This document shows positions 8,130-15,687 of a DNA stretch of 64,000 nt, one piece after another. The DNA is from Cystobacter fuscus DSM 2262. Lineage in GTDB: Bacteria > Myxococcota > Myxococcia > Myxococcales > Myxococcaceae. The number at the start of each line of letters is the position of its first letter. Position 1 is the stretch's first letter. The stretch lies in NCBI RefSeq assembly GCF_000335475.2, contig NZ_ANAH02000007.1, forward strand, positions 551,824 through 615,823, read 5' to 3'. The notes beneath the pieces are model-generated. The model was not told the DNA's origin and ran no database searches. It saw only the letters and a list, made by a program, of their open reading frames with translations. A program made the translations under genes and the position numbers.

Positions 8130-9445
8130 AGCCCACGGTCATGAGCCATCCCCCTACGGGGGGATGTGTGTTCCAGAACCATCGGCGTCCCCTCCTCGTG
8201 AAGAAGTTCGGGGGGACGTCCGTGGCGAGTGTCGAGCGCATCCGCAACATCGCTCGCATCGCGCTGGCCAGCCAGCGGGCGGGCAACGACGTGGTGGTGG
8301 TGGTCAGCGCCATGGCCGGCGAGACGGATCGGCTGTTGAAGCTGGCCCACCAGATGCTTCCCCTGCCGGACTCACGAGAGATGGACGTGCTCGCGTCGAC
8401 GGGGGAGCAGGTGTCGGTGGCGCTGACGGCGCTGGCCATCCAGGCGGAGGGCGGACAGGCCTTCTCCCTGTTGGGGCACCAGTTGCCGGTGCTCACGGAC
8501 AGCGCCTTCTCCCGGGCCCGCATCCTGCGGGTGGAGCAGGGCCCCATCCGCCGGGCCCTCGCCCAGGGACGCATCGTCGTGATCGCGGGCTTCCAGGGGG
8601 TGGATCCCGACAACAACATCACCACCCTGGGGCGCGGCGGTTCGGACACCACGGCGGTGGCGGTGGCCGCGGCGCTGAATGCGGATGTCTGTGAAATCTA
8701 CACGGACGTGGATGGTGTCTACACGGCCGACCCCCGTGTCTGCCCATCCGGGCGGAAGCTGAACAGCATTCCGTACGAAGAGATGCTCGAGTTGGCGTCC
8801 CTGGGGGCCAAGGTGCTCCAGGTGCGCAGCGTGGAGATCGCCATGAAATACGAAGTACCCGTACATGTACGCAGCACGTTCTCGGAGGAGGAAGGGACCC
8901 GGATCGTCGCCCGGGAGCAGGTGCTCGAGGCCCGCAAGCTGATGGGGCTGGCGTGCGAGCGAGGACAGGCGCGGGTGGAGCTGCTCGGGGTGCAGTGCAG
9001 CCCGGAGCAGGTGGCGGAGGTGACGGACCTGCTGGCCGAGCTGAACGTGAGCGTGGACATGCTCTGCCATGCCCGCTGCGGCCAGGAGAGCACCCGGACG
9101 GACATCTCCTTCACCTTGCCCGAGGGGGATCTGCTCCGCGTGCGGCCCCACCTGGGGCAGCTCTCCAAGCGGCTCGGTGCCCGTGAGCTGCGGGTGTCGT
9201 CGAACCTGGCCAAGGTGTCGCTGGTGGGTATCGGCCTGCGCTCGGATCCGGGAATCGCCGCCCGCCTGTGCCGCAGCCTGAACCGGCAGGGCATCGCCGT
9301 GTCGGGCCTGGTGGTGAACGAGCTGCGGGTGAGCTGCCTGCTGGAGTCGGGTCAGGCGGACGACGCCATCCGACTGCTGCATGACACCTTCGAGCTCGCC
9401 GGCGAGACCTCCGCCGAAGCGCTCACGGCCAGCGCCCCGGCCTGA
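8126..9445 (+). CDS. lysC: Aspartate kinase, pathway-dedicated copy
   Basis: This 439-residue aspartokinase has the KFGGTS nucleotide-site motif at residues 27-32, the [10 protein letters not shown] region, and two C-terminal ACT domains with VSLVGIG. It starts at ATG 8126, overlapping the aldolase stop by four bases. It phosphorylates aspartate, the first step towards aspartate semialdehyde, which the preceding aldolase is expected to consume. No aspartate-semialdehyde dehydrogenase is present here, so that step must come from primary metabolism. The coupling suggests a dedicated, perhaps feedback-altered isozyme, though sensitivity cannot be read from sequence. A decayed copy of its 3' part lies downstream. 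Confidence 0.92.
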   Translation: MKPTVMSHPPTGGCVFQNHRRPLLVKKFGGTSVASVERIRNIARIALASQRAGNDVVVVVSAMAGETDRLLKLAHQMLPLPDSREMDVLASTGEQVSVALTALAIQAEGGQAFSLLGHQLPVLTDSAFSRARILRVEQGPIRRALAQGRIVVIAGFQGVDPDNNITTLGRGGSDTTAVAVAAALNADVCEIYTDVDGVYTADPRVCPSGRKLNSIPYEEMLELASLGAKVLQVRSVEIAMKYEVPVHVRSTFSEEEGTRIVAREQVLEARKLMGLACERGQARVELLGVQCSPEQVAEVTDLLAELNVSVDMLCHARCGQESTRTDISFTLPEGDLLRVRPHLGQLSKRLGARELRVSSNLAKVSLVGIGLRSDPGIAARLCRSLNRQGIAVSGLVVNELRVSCLLESGQADDAIRLLHDTFELAGETSAEALTASAPA

Positions 9446-9466
9446 GCGGCGCAACGAGAAGAGGCC

Positions 9467-9500
9467 ACGCACCAGGCTGCCCGAGCCCTGAGCCCGGTGC
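9467..9500. terminator. Imperfect hairpin downstream of the aspartate kinase
   Basis: GCACCAGGCT and AGCCCGGTGC form a ten-base stem with one mismatch shortly after the aspartate kinase stop. The sequence is related to the perfect hairpin at 10079-10121 and appears to be its partner copy in a tandem duplication. Confidence 0.55.
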
Positions 9501-9504
9501 GGGG

Positions 9505-9590
9505 TCCATCAGGTGAAAGTGCAGTGCGGCACGGACTTCCCGATGGAGCGCGCCTCGAGCGGGTGCGCGGCCGGGAGGACGGACCTGACT
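9505..9590 (-). pseudogene. Decayed 3' fragment of a multicopper oxidase gene
   Basis: This stretch aligns with the 3' coding region of the intact oxidase gene at about 10200-10290, which encodes the HCHILDH copper-binding end. Shared blocks include ACTTCCCGATG, GAGCGCG and GTGCGCGGCCGG-like sequence, with scattered substitutions. It has no reading frame of its own. It is best explained as a leftover of a tandem duplication of the aspartate kinase/oxidase junction. Confidence 0.65.
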
Positions 9591-9599
9591 GAGCGTGGA

Positions 9600-10050
9600 C
9601 AAGCCCAGCCAGCCCGATGCGGGCAGGCGCGCACCCCGGACGGACATCTCCTTCTTCTCGAGCAGTTCCCGAACAAGCCAGGCGCGCGTGGACCGCGGGT
9701 GCCGGAGGCCCTGGCCGGGGCCTCCGAGGGTGGGGGTGACGGCCCGCGCTCCGGCGATCGCCGCCCGCCCGTGTCGTGGCCAGAAGCCGCTGGGCATCTC
9801 CGCGTCGGGCCTGGGGGGTGAACGAGCCGCGGGTGAGCAGCCCGCTGGAGCATTGGGCCTGGCGCGAACCAGGTCGTTCCCCTCCGCCGCATGAAACCTC
9901 CGGGAGGGGCCGTCCTGGGCAGGTTTCCGGCAGGCAATGAGAGGCGATTCCGCGGAGGGAGGGCGTTCATCACCCCTGACAGGACCTGCCTCGGGTCACT
10001 TCCTCGGCGGGACATCCACCGGGCCTCTCACCTCCAGCGCCCCGGCCTGA
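9600..10050 (+). pseudogene. Decayed duplicate of the aspartate kinase 3' region
   Basis: Several blocks match the 3' part of the aspartate kinase gene in the same order and strand: CCCGGACGGACATCTCCTTC near 9645 (compare 9091-9114), ATCGCCGCCCGCC near 9760, CTGGGCATCTCCGCGTCGGG and GTGAACGAGC near 9790-9820, and CCAGCGCCCCGGCCTGA ending at 10050 (compare 9430-9445). Frameshifts and indels destroy the reading frame. The middle (9845-10020) is too diverged to align by eye. It is a relic of a tandem duplication. Confidence 0.7.
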
Positions 10051-10078
10051 GCGGCGGACGCATGGAAGAGGAGGCCAG

Positions 10079-10121
10079 GCACCGGGCTGCCCGAACCACA
10101 CACTTGGGGGCAGCCCGGTGC
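10079..10121. terminator. Bidirectional hairpin terminator
   Basis: A perfect 14-base inverted repeat, GCACCGGGCTGCCC (10079-10092) and GGGCAGCCCGGTGC (10108-10121), encloses a 15-base loop just beyond the oxidase stop. It lies between convergent transcription units and probably ends the minus-strand oxidase transcript. No long T-tract follows. Confidence 0.7.
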
Positions 10122-10126
10122 TGGAC

Positions 10127-11743
10127 TCAGTGGGGGTGCTCGCTACTGCTCGTCGCACCGGGTGGAACGACTTCCTCCACCTCCATCATTCCCAGATCCT
10201 CATGGTCCAGGATGTGGCAGTGCAGCACGAACTTCCCGATGTAGCGCGTGTAGCGAGTGCGCAGCCGGAAGGACTCACCCGGCTTTATGAAGATGGTATC
10301 CTTCCAGACATCCTTTCCATTGCCCAGCATCACCTGGAAGGGATTGACGTGGATGTGGAAGGGATGACCCAGCTGCGGTGAGGCGGAGAGGTGCCACTCC
10401 TCCACCGCCTCCAACTGGAGCCGGCGTGGCGGCTCGTTCGGGTCGTATGACCTGCCGTTGATCATGAACTTGGGCGGGGTGGCGCTGAAATCCACAGAGA
10501 AGTGCGCCTCCTGGGTGCCGGTGACGTCCTGGTCCTTAAGGGGCGACAAGGGCACCAGCCTGGCCAGATCGACCGGGCTGGGCAGCGGCATCATGCCGCC
10601 GCTCCTGCCCTCCACCACGACGCGAGCCAACACCTTGCGCGACTCCTCCTGGCCATGCAGCGAGTCCCGGACAGCGCTCGCCTCATCCACCAGCAGGTAG
10701 GTCTCCTGCACGGCACCGGCCCTCACCATCACGTCCACCCGGTAGCCGGGAAACATCTCCGTTTCCTGGACCGCGTCGAGGCGGCCGGTGGTGATGCCGT
10801 CGTGAGCGATCTGGTACTGCATCATCACCGCCTGCGGATCGCTCTCGCGCACGAGCCGGAGCCGGAGTGCCTCCATGGTGCCCGTATGGATGAACCTCCA
10901 GCGCTGCGTCTCGCCCGGCCTCATCTTGAGGGTGGGCATGAACTCCCCGTTGATGAGGGTGCGCAGGCCGGACTCCTCCCATCGTCCCGGCATGAACTGG
11001 TCGTAGCTCTCCACCATGTTGGTCTGCGTGCCCGGCGCTGTGGGATCATCCATCAGGGCATAGGGAATCTGCTCGAAGACGAAGAGCCTCTCCTGGGCAT
11101 TCTTGATGGCGGGGAGCTCGTCGATGTCGCCGCGGACGATCAAGGCGCCGGCCATGCCACTGGAGACCTGCAGGGCCACCGAGCCGTGCTTGTGGGCGTG
11201 GTACCAGTAGGTCCCGGCGGGGTGATCTTCGGGAATCTTGATCTCATACTCGAAACGCTTCTGGGGGCCGATGGCCAGCAGCACGTTGTCCGAGTTGCCC
11301 ACGGGGGACACGTGCAGCCCGTGGGTGTGGATGTTGGTGGTGTTGAAGCCGTGCGGAATGTTGGGGGTGGGATGGAGCAGCTGCTCCACCTCCAGAGGCG
11401 GCTCCAGCGGGAGCTGATTGTCCAACAGGAGGCGCAAGGTGCTGCCGGGCCGCACTTCGATGGTCGGTCCGACGAGCCCCCCATTGTAGGAGCGCAACTT
11501 CACGTTATCCCATTGCGTGCACTGGCCCTGCTCCATGGTCCGGCAGATGCGATTGGTGCCGTATTTGACTACCAGATCCTGAGAAACATTCTGGCCCTGC
11601 GGCCATGACCCCGGCCCAGGCCCCGGCCCAGGCCCGGGCCAGGGCCAGGGTTTTGGAAGGGTGACGGCGGCGGCACCCGCCATCAAGCCAACACCCAACA
11701 GAGACAGACCGCCACGTCGAAGAGTCAAGAGCCCCAATTTCAA
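10127..11743 (-). CDS. Secreted multicopper oxidase (laccase-like)
   Basis: This 538-residue three-domain multicopper oxidase has all four copper-binding blocks: HTHGLH (139-144), WYHAHKHG (180-187), HPFHIH near residue 470, and HCHILDHEDLGMM from 508. A signal peptide is followed by a Pro-Gly repeat linker at about 35-45. Such enzymes oxidise phenols, aminophenols or metal ions using oxygen, outside the cytoplasm. It is convergent with the aspartate kinase of the aminohydroxybenzoate operon. The multicopper enzyme phenoxazinone synthase oxidises o-aminophenols, so oxidation of the operon product is a possible but untested role. Confidence 0.9.
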   Translation of the reverse strand: MKLGLLTLRRGGLSLLGVGLMAGAAAVTLPKPWPWPGPGPGPGPGSWPQGQNVSQDLVVKYGTNRICRTMEQGQCTQWDNVKLRSYNGGLVGPTIEVRPGSTLRLLLDNQLPLEPPLEVEQLLHPTPNIPHGFNTTNIHTHGLHVSPVGNSDNVLLAIGPQKRFEYEIKIPEDHPAGTYWYHAHKHGSVALQVSSGMAGALIVRGDIDELPAIKNAQERLFVFEQIPYALMDDPTAPGTQTNMVESYDQFMPGRWEESGLRTLINGEFMPTLKMRPGETQRWRFIHTGTMEALRLRLVRESDPQAVMMQYQIAHDGITTGRLDAVQETEMFPGYRVDVMVRAGAVQETYLLVDEASAVRDSLHGQEESRKVLARVVVEGRSGGMMPLPSPVDLARLVPLSPLKDQDVTGTQEAHFSVDFSATPPKFMINGRSYDPNEPPRRLQLEAVEEWHLSASPQLGHPFHIHVNPFQVMLGNGKDVWKDTIFIKPGESFRLRTRYTRYIGKFVLHCHILDHEDLGMMEVEEVVPPGATSSSEHPH

Positions 11744-11984
11744 TCTCGCGCTTTCTCCCTGAACTCAATCAGACAGGGGAACGCGAGAGTAGGACCACCC
11801 TGAATTCGTGATGAGAGATAATCGCTGGAGTTTTCTCCATCAAACTGCCACGACGTGCGGGAACGGAAACTCCATTCCCCAACGCCTTGAAGTTGATAAT
11901 GAATTGCCCAGCCGTCCGAGACGAGAAGGGACCGGGCAAGCACCATCCCTGGGATGGACCTGGCGCCAGCCCCCCACCAACTCC

Positions 11985-12674
11985 TCAATGAAGACGTCGC
12001 GCCACCGCGCGCAGCACGGCGGACTCCAGCTCGGCCGGGGTAGGACCCGCGCTCGCCACGCCCAGTTCCTCCGCCAGTCCCGGGAGCGCATTGATGGCGG
12101 AGCCTCCCACGAGGATGGGCAGAGTGGGGCCCATCAGCCCGCGGACCTCCACGACGGCCCGGCGAAGGGCGGGGATGTTGAAGAGCATCGTCACCGACAG
12201 GGCCAGCACGTCTGGCGGCTCTCGCTCGAGGAGAGAAACCAGGCTGTCCGTGGGCAGGTTGGCTCCGAGGTGCATCACGGTGAAGCCCGCCAGCTCCAGG
12301 AAGTCGGACAACAGGCGGGCAGGCATCTCATGCAGCTCCCCCTCGACGCAGGCCACCGCCACGCTCACCCCCCGGGCGGGCGCGGGCTGGGCGCGCGCGA
12401 AGAGGTGGGCGAGCGCTACCTGGGAGATGGCGGTGGCCCGGTGCTCCTCGGCGATGTCGACGCGGCCCTGCTGCCAGAGGCGGCCCAGCTCGCGCTGAGC
12501 CGCCTGGATGACCTGGCACTGGAGGTCCGTGACAGAGGCACCCCGCACCAATGACTCATCGAGGAGGCGCAAGGCGCCCCTCAGGTCCCCCGCCAGTTGC
12601 GCGGCGAGATAGGACGCGAGCAGGCGAAGGAAGCGAAGCTCCGCTGGTTGGCTTTGTTCCATGGTTTCCGGCAC
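11985..12674 (-). CDS. Cobalamin (B12)-binding domain protein
   Basis: This 229-residue protein consists of a helical B12-binding-2 cap (about 15-100, with EEHRATAISQ) and a Rossmann-type B12-binding domain (about 105-225). The lower-ligand motif has the His (GELHEMP, with Pro where the family usually has Gly) and the glycine pair is VGGS. GTG 12674 is chosen because GGAGGGG lies five bases upstream. Unlike CarH/LitR light-sensing repressors it lacks a MerR DNA-binding domain, and unlike methionine synthase or corrinoid proteins it has no methyltransferase partner nearby. A sensory role beside the divergent histidine kinase gene is possible. Confidence 0.8.
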   Translation of the reverse strand: MPETMEQSQPAELRFLRLLASYLAAQLAGDLRGALRLLDESLVRGASVTDLQCQVIQAAQRELGRLWQQGRVDIAEEHRATAISQVALAHLFARAQPAPARGVSVAVACVEGELHEMPARLLSDFLELAGFTVMHLGANLPTDSLVSLLEREPPDVLALSVTMLFNIPALRRAVVEVRGLMGPTLPILVGGSAINALPGLAEELGVASAGPTPAELESAVLRAVARRLH

Positions 12675-12839
12675 GCATACCCCTCCGGACCAAACGTAGC
12701 CACCCGCCGTCCTTCGCGGGATGGGGAAGGCCCTGGCGCCACCCTGCCTGCCTCTGTCTCCTCCGTGCGCTGGGATTGGAAAGACCTTCCGCCCGCTCCA
12801 TCTTGAGGGGCGCCAGAGTCCCTCTGGTCAGGAGTGCTC

Positions 12840-14318
12840 ATGGGGGAGGGAAAAGACATGCGCCGGCCCCCCTGGAAGACCGAGGGAAGGGTGATGCTCT
12901 CGGGGGTCCTCGTGCTGGGAGCCCTCGCCCTGGTGCTTGCCCTGATGTCCCCAAGACACTCGGAGGAATGGAGCTTCCCGTCGGTGGCGGTGCTGATGGC
13001 GCTGACACTGGGCGTGGGAGTCCTGCTCGGGTCGCGGCGGCGGGAGTGCTCGACCCCCGCGATGCAGCGGCGCGAGTGGGAGAGCCGAGTCCTGGGCGAG
13101 GTGGGCGATCGCCTCGCATCGACACTGGACCATGAACAGACGCTCACGAACGTCGCCGCGCTGGCGGTGGGTTCCCTGGCGGACTGCTGCCTGCTCGCCT
13201 TGGAGACCGAGGACTGGAGACCCCGGCGACTGAAGGCGGTGCATCGTGACGCGAACCAGGGGCCACTCGTCGAGGCCCTGGAGCGCACGGCGCTGGAACG
13301 GCGTGGCCCGTCCTTGCTCTCGCCCCTGCTGGAGACGCGGCGGCCCTGGGTGCTGCCGGAGGTGACTTCCGGGAGTCTCCAATCCCTCGCCCGAAGCGAG
13401 GAGCACCTCCGGCTCCTGCTCGAGCTGAACCCGCGCTCGCTCATGGGCCTGCCACTCCAGGTCCACGAACACTTCCTGGGCACGCTCGTGCTCGTCGCCA
13501 GTGCGCCCCGGCACGCGTATGGAGAGGCGGACCTGAGGCTGGGAGAGGAACTGGCGCGCCGGGCCGCGCTCGCGATCCAGAGCGCCCGCCTGTACCGGAC
13601 CGCCCGAGAGGCCACCCAGGCGCGTGACGACGTCCTGGCCGTGGTGGCGCACGACCTGCGCAATCCGCTCAATGCCATCTCCATCAGTGCCCAGACGTTG
13701 TTGAGGCAGCAGATCGTCGTCGGCGACACGCGGCTCCAGGCGCCCTTGCGCATCATCCGCGGCTCCGTGGAGCGCATGAACCGGTTGATTCAAGATCTCC
13801 TGAACGTGAGCCGCCTGGAGGCGGGCAGGCTGGCCGTGGAGACCTATCCGGAGCCCACGGAATCACTCCTCCAGGAGGCGCTCGAGGAGGCGCGCCCGCT
13901 GGCCTCGCGGCTCCAACTGGGCACCGATATCGCCGAGGTGTTGCCCTGGGTGCGCGTGGACCGGGAACGGATCCTCCAGGTCTTCTCCAACCTGCTGGGC
14001 AATGCCCTGAAGTTCACCCCGCCCGGGGGCCGGGTGACGCTCGGCGCCCGGGCGGAGGGAACGGTGGTGCGCTTCTGGGTGAGTGATACCGGCCCGGGAA
14101 TCCCCCCCGAGGCCCGCGAGCACCTCTTCGACCGCTTCTGGCAGATGCGGCACGGAGATCGCCGAGGGGCCGGGCTCGGGTTGTCCATCGCCAAGGGGCT
14201 CGTCGAGGCGCACGGAGGGCGCATCTGGGTGGAGAGCGAGCCCGGCCGCGGAAGTACCTTCTGCTTCGTCGTGCCCGTGGCGCACGAGGCCCCTACCCTC
14301 ACGTCCTCGGGGCCGTGA
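12840..14318 (+). CDS. Membrane-anchored GAF sensor histidine kinase
   Basis: This 492-residue protein has two N-terminal membrane segments (about 15-35 and 45-60), a GAF domain (about 85-245), a HisKA domain with phospho-acceptor motif VVAHDLRNPLN, and a HATPase with FSNLLGNALKFTP, DTGPGIP and GAGLGLSIAKGLVEAHGG. ATG 12840 follows AGGAG; ATG 12858 is an alternative. No response regulator is adjacent, so its partner is unknown. It is divergent from the B12-binding protein gene. Confidence 0.85.
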   Translation: MGEGKDMRRPPWKTEGRVMLSGVLVLGALALVLALMSPRHSEEWSFPSVAVLMALTLGVGVLLGSRRRECSTPAMQRREWESRVLGEVGDRLASTLDHEQTLTNVAALAVGSLADCCLLALETEDWRPRRLKAVHRDANQGPLVEALERTALERRGPSLLSPLLETRRPWVLPEVTSGSLQSLARSEEHLRLLLELNPRSLMGLPLQVHEHFLGTLVLVASAPRHAYGEADLRLGEELARRAALAIQSARLYRTAREATQARDDVLAVVAHDLRNPLNAISISAQTLLRQQIVVGDTRLQAPLRIIRGSVERMNRLIQDLLNVSRLEAGRLAVETYPEPTESLLQEALEEARPLASRLQLGTDIAEVLPWVRVDRERILQVFSNLLGNALKFTPPGGRVTLGARAEGTVVRFWVSDTGPGIPPEAREHLFDRFWQMRHGDRRGAGLGLSIAKGLVEAHGGRIWVESEPGRGSTFCFVVPVAHEAPTLTSSGP

Positions 14319-14340
14319 GCCACGGGCAGCGCGCCCTGAC

Positions 14341-15525
14341 TCACTCCAAGACCGCGAGAGCCTCCGGCACATACAGCTCGGCGGAGGACTGATCGTGATT
14401 GCCGACACCGCCCACGACGAGCAGGGAGCCCTCGGGCAGCAACGTGGCCGAGTGCTGAAAGCGATCCGCGTTCATGCTGGCCGTGGAGCTCCAGGTCCCC
14501 GTGGCCGGGTCATACAACTCCGCGGAGAAGTGGATACCACCGTTGTCATGGTAGCCACCCGCCACGAGCACCCGCCCATCGGGCAGCAGCGTCGCCGTGT
14601 GATAGCGCCGTGCGTCGTTCATGTCGGCCGTGGACGACCACGTCCGGGTGCCCGGATCGTACAGCTCCGCCGAGGCATTGCGCCCCTCCGGATCTCCTCC
14701 GGCCACGAGCACCTGGCCCGTGCTCAGCAGGGTCGCGGAGTGATAGGTGCGCGACGCCCACATGCTGGTGGTGGACGACCACGTCCCAGTGCTCGGGTCA
14801 TACAGCTCCGCCGTGTTCCTGCGGAGCTTCTTGTCATCCCCGCCCACCACCAGCACCCGGCCATCGGGCAGCAACGTCGCCGTGTGGTGGGTGCGCGCCG
14901 CGGCCAGGCTTCCCGTGGCCGTCCAGGTGTCGGTGCCCGGATCGTACAGCTCCGCCGAACTCAGCGTACGCCCGCTGAACTCCTTGTCGGTGCCCCCCAC
15001 CACGAGCACCCGGCCATCGGGCAGCAGCGTCGCCGTGTGACCGAAACGCGTGGTGATCATGCGGCCCGCGGCGCTCCACGAGACCGTGATCTCGTCGTAC
15101 ATCTCCGCGTTGACCCCCGTGCGGGGGTGCTGTCCACCGCCCGCCAGGAGCACCCGGCCATCGAGCAGCAACGTCGCCGTGTGCGAGCGGTGGGTGGTGA
15201 GGGTATTGGCCGCCCGCCACCACTCTCCATTTCTCGGCTCGTACGCCTCCGTGGTGGTATTGAAGCCGCCCGCCACGAGCACCTGGCCCGTCATGGGAAG
15301 CAGGGTGGCGGTGTGATACATGCGCGGCAACCCCATGCTCCCGGTGACCGCCCAGGACGACGCACCGGGCACCTCACCGTCACGCAAGGCCGAGCCAGAC
15401 GCCGCCGGCCTTTGAATCATGTCTTGTCTGTCTTCAGCCCCGTCCAGCTCCGGAGCCCCACACCCACCCAGAGCCGCGAGCAAGGCAAGCACGGCACCAC
15501 GACGCATGGTCTTCTTCATGAGCAT
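14341..15525 (-). CDS. Kelch-repeat lipoprotein
   Basis: This protein of about 394 residues begins with a type II signal peptide (MKKTMRRGAVLALLAALGGC). It then consists of about six or seven Kelch repeats, each with HTATLLPDGRVLVVGG followed by AELYDPxTxTWSxT, which should fold into a single beta-propeller. ATG 15525 is preferred, with a G-rich site upstream; ATG 15519 is also possible. Such propellers are common in myxobacterial secretomes, and the function is unknown. The repeats are also visible as near-identical DNA segments about 150 bp apart. Confidence 0.82.
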   Translation of the reverse strand: MLMKKTMRRGAVLALLAALGGCGAPELDGAEDRQDMIQRPAASGSALRDGEVPGASSWAVTGSMGLPRMYHTATLLPMTGQVLVAGGFNTTTEAYEPRNGEWWRAANTLTTHRSHTATLLLDGRVLLAGGGQHPRTGVNAEMYDEITVSWSAAGRMITTRFGHTATLLPDGRVLVVGGTDKEFSGRTLSSAELYDPGTDTWTATGSLAAARTHHTATLLPDGRVLVVGGDDKKLRRNTAELYDPSTGTWSSTTSMWASRTYHSATLLSTGQVLVAGGDPEGRNASAELYDPGTRTWSSTADMNDARRYHTATLLPDGRVLVAGGYHDNGGIHFSAELYDPATGTWSSTASMNADRFQHSATLLPEGSLLVVGGVGNHDQSSAELYVPEALAVLE

Positions 15526-15687
15526 GTCCGACGACCCCCCAGGCAATGGCCCGGACCCTGACGCTCATGTGTTCCAGAGCAGTCAGAGCCGAGGTGACGC
15601 GAAAGCTAGGCAGCACGGGACAAGGGCTCAATCGCTGGCCCTCCTGCTGTTGAGCCGTGCGCGCTCATGCGGCCGGAAGTGTCTGGT

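Noticed and set aside
9513..10158. Small genes between the aspartate kinase and the oxidase
   Set aside because: The frames are short, overlap on both strands, and the DNA aligns with the 3' ends of the two flanking genes, so they are relics.
14341..15525. Tandem DNA repeats or a CRISPR-like array in the Kelch gene
   Set aside because: The periodic similarity of about 150 bp follows the Kelch codons and is simply coding repeats.
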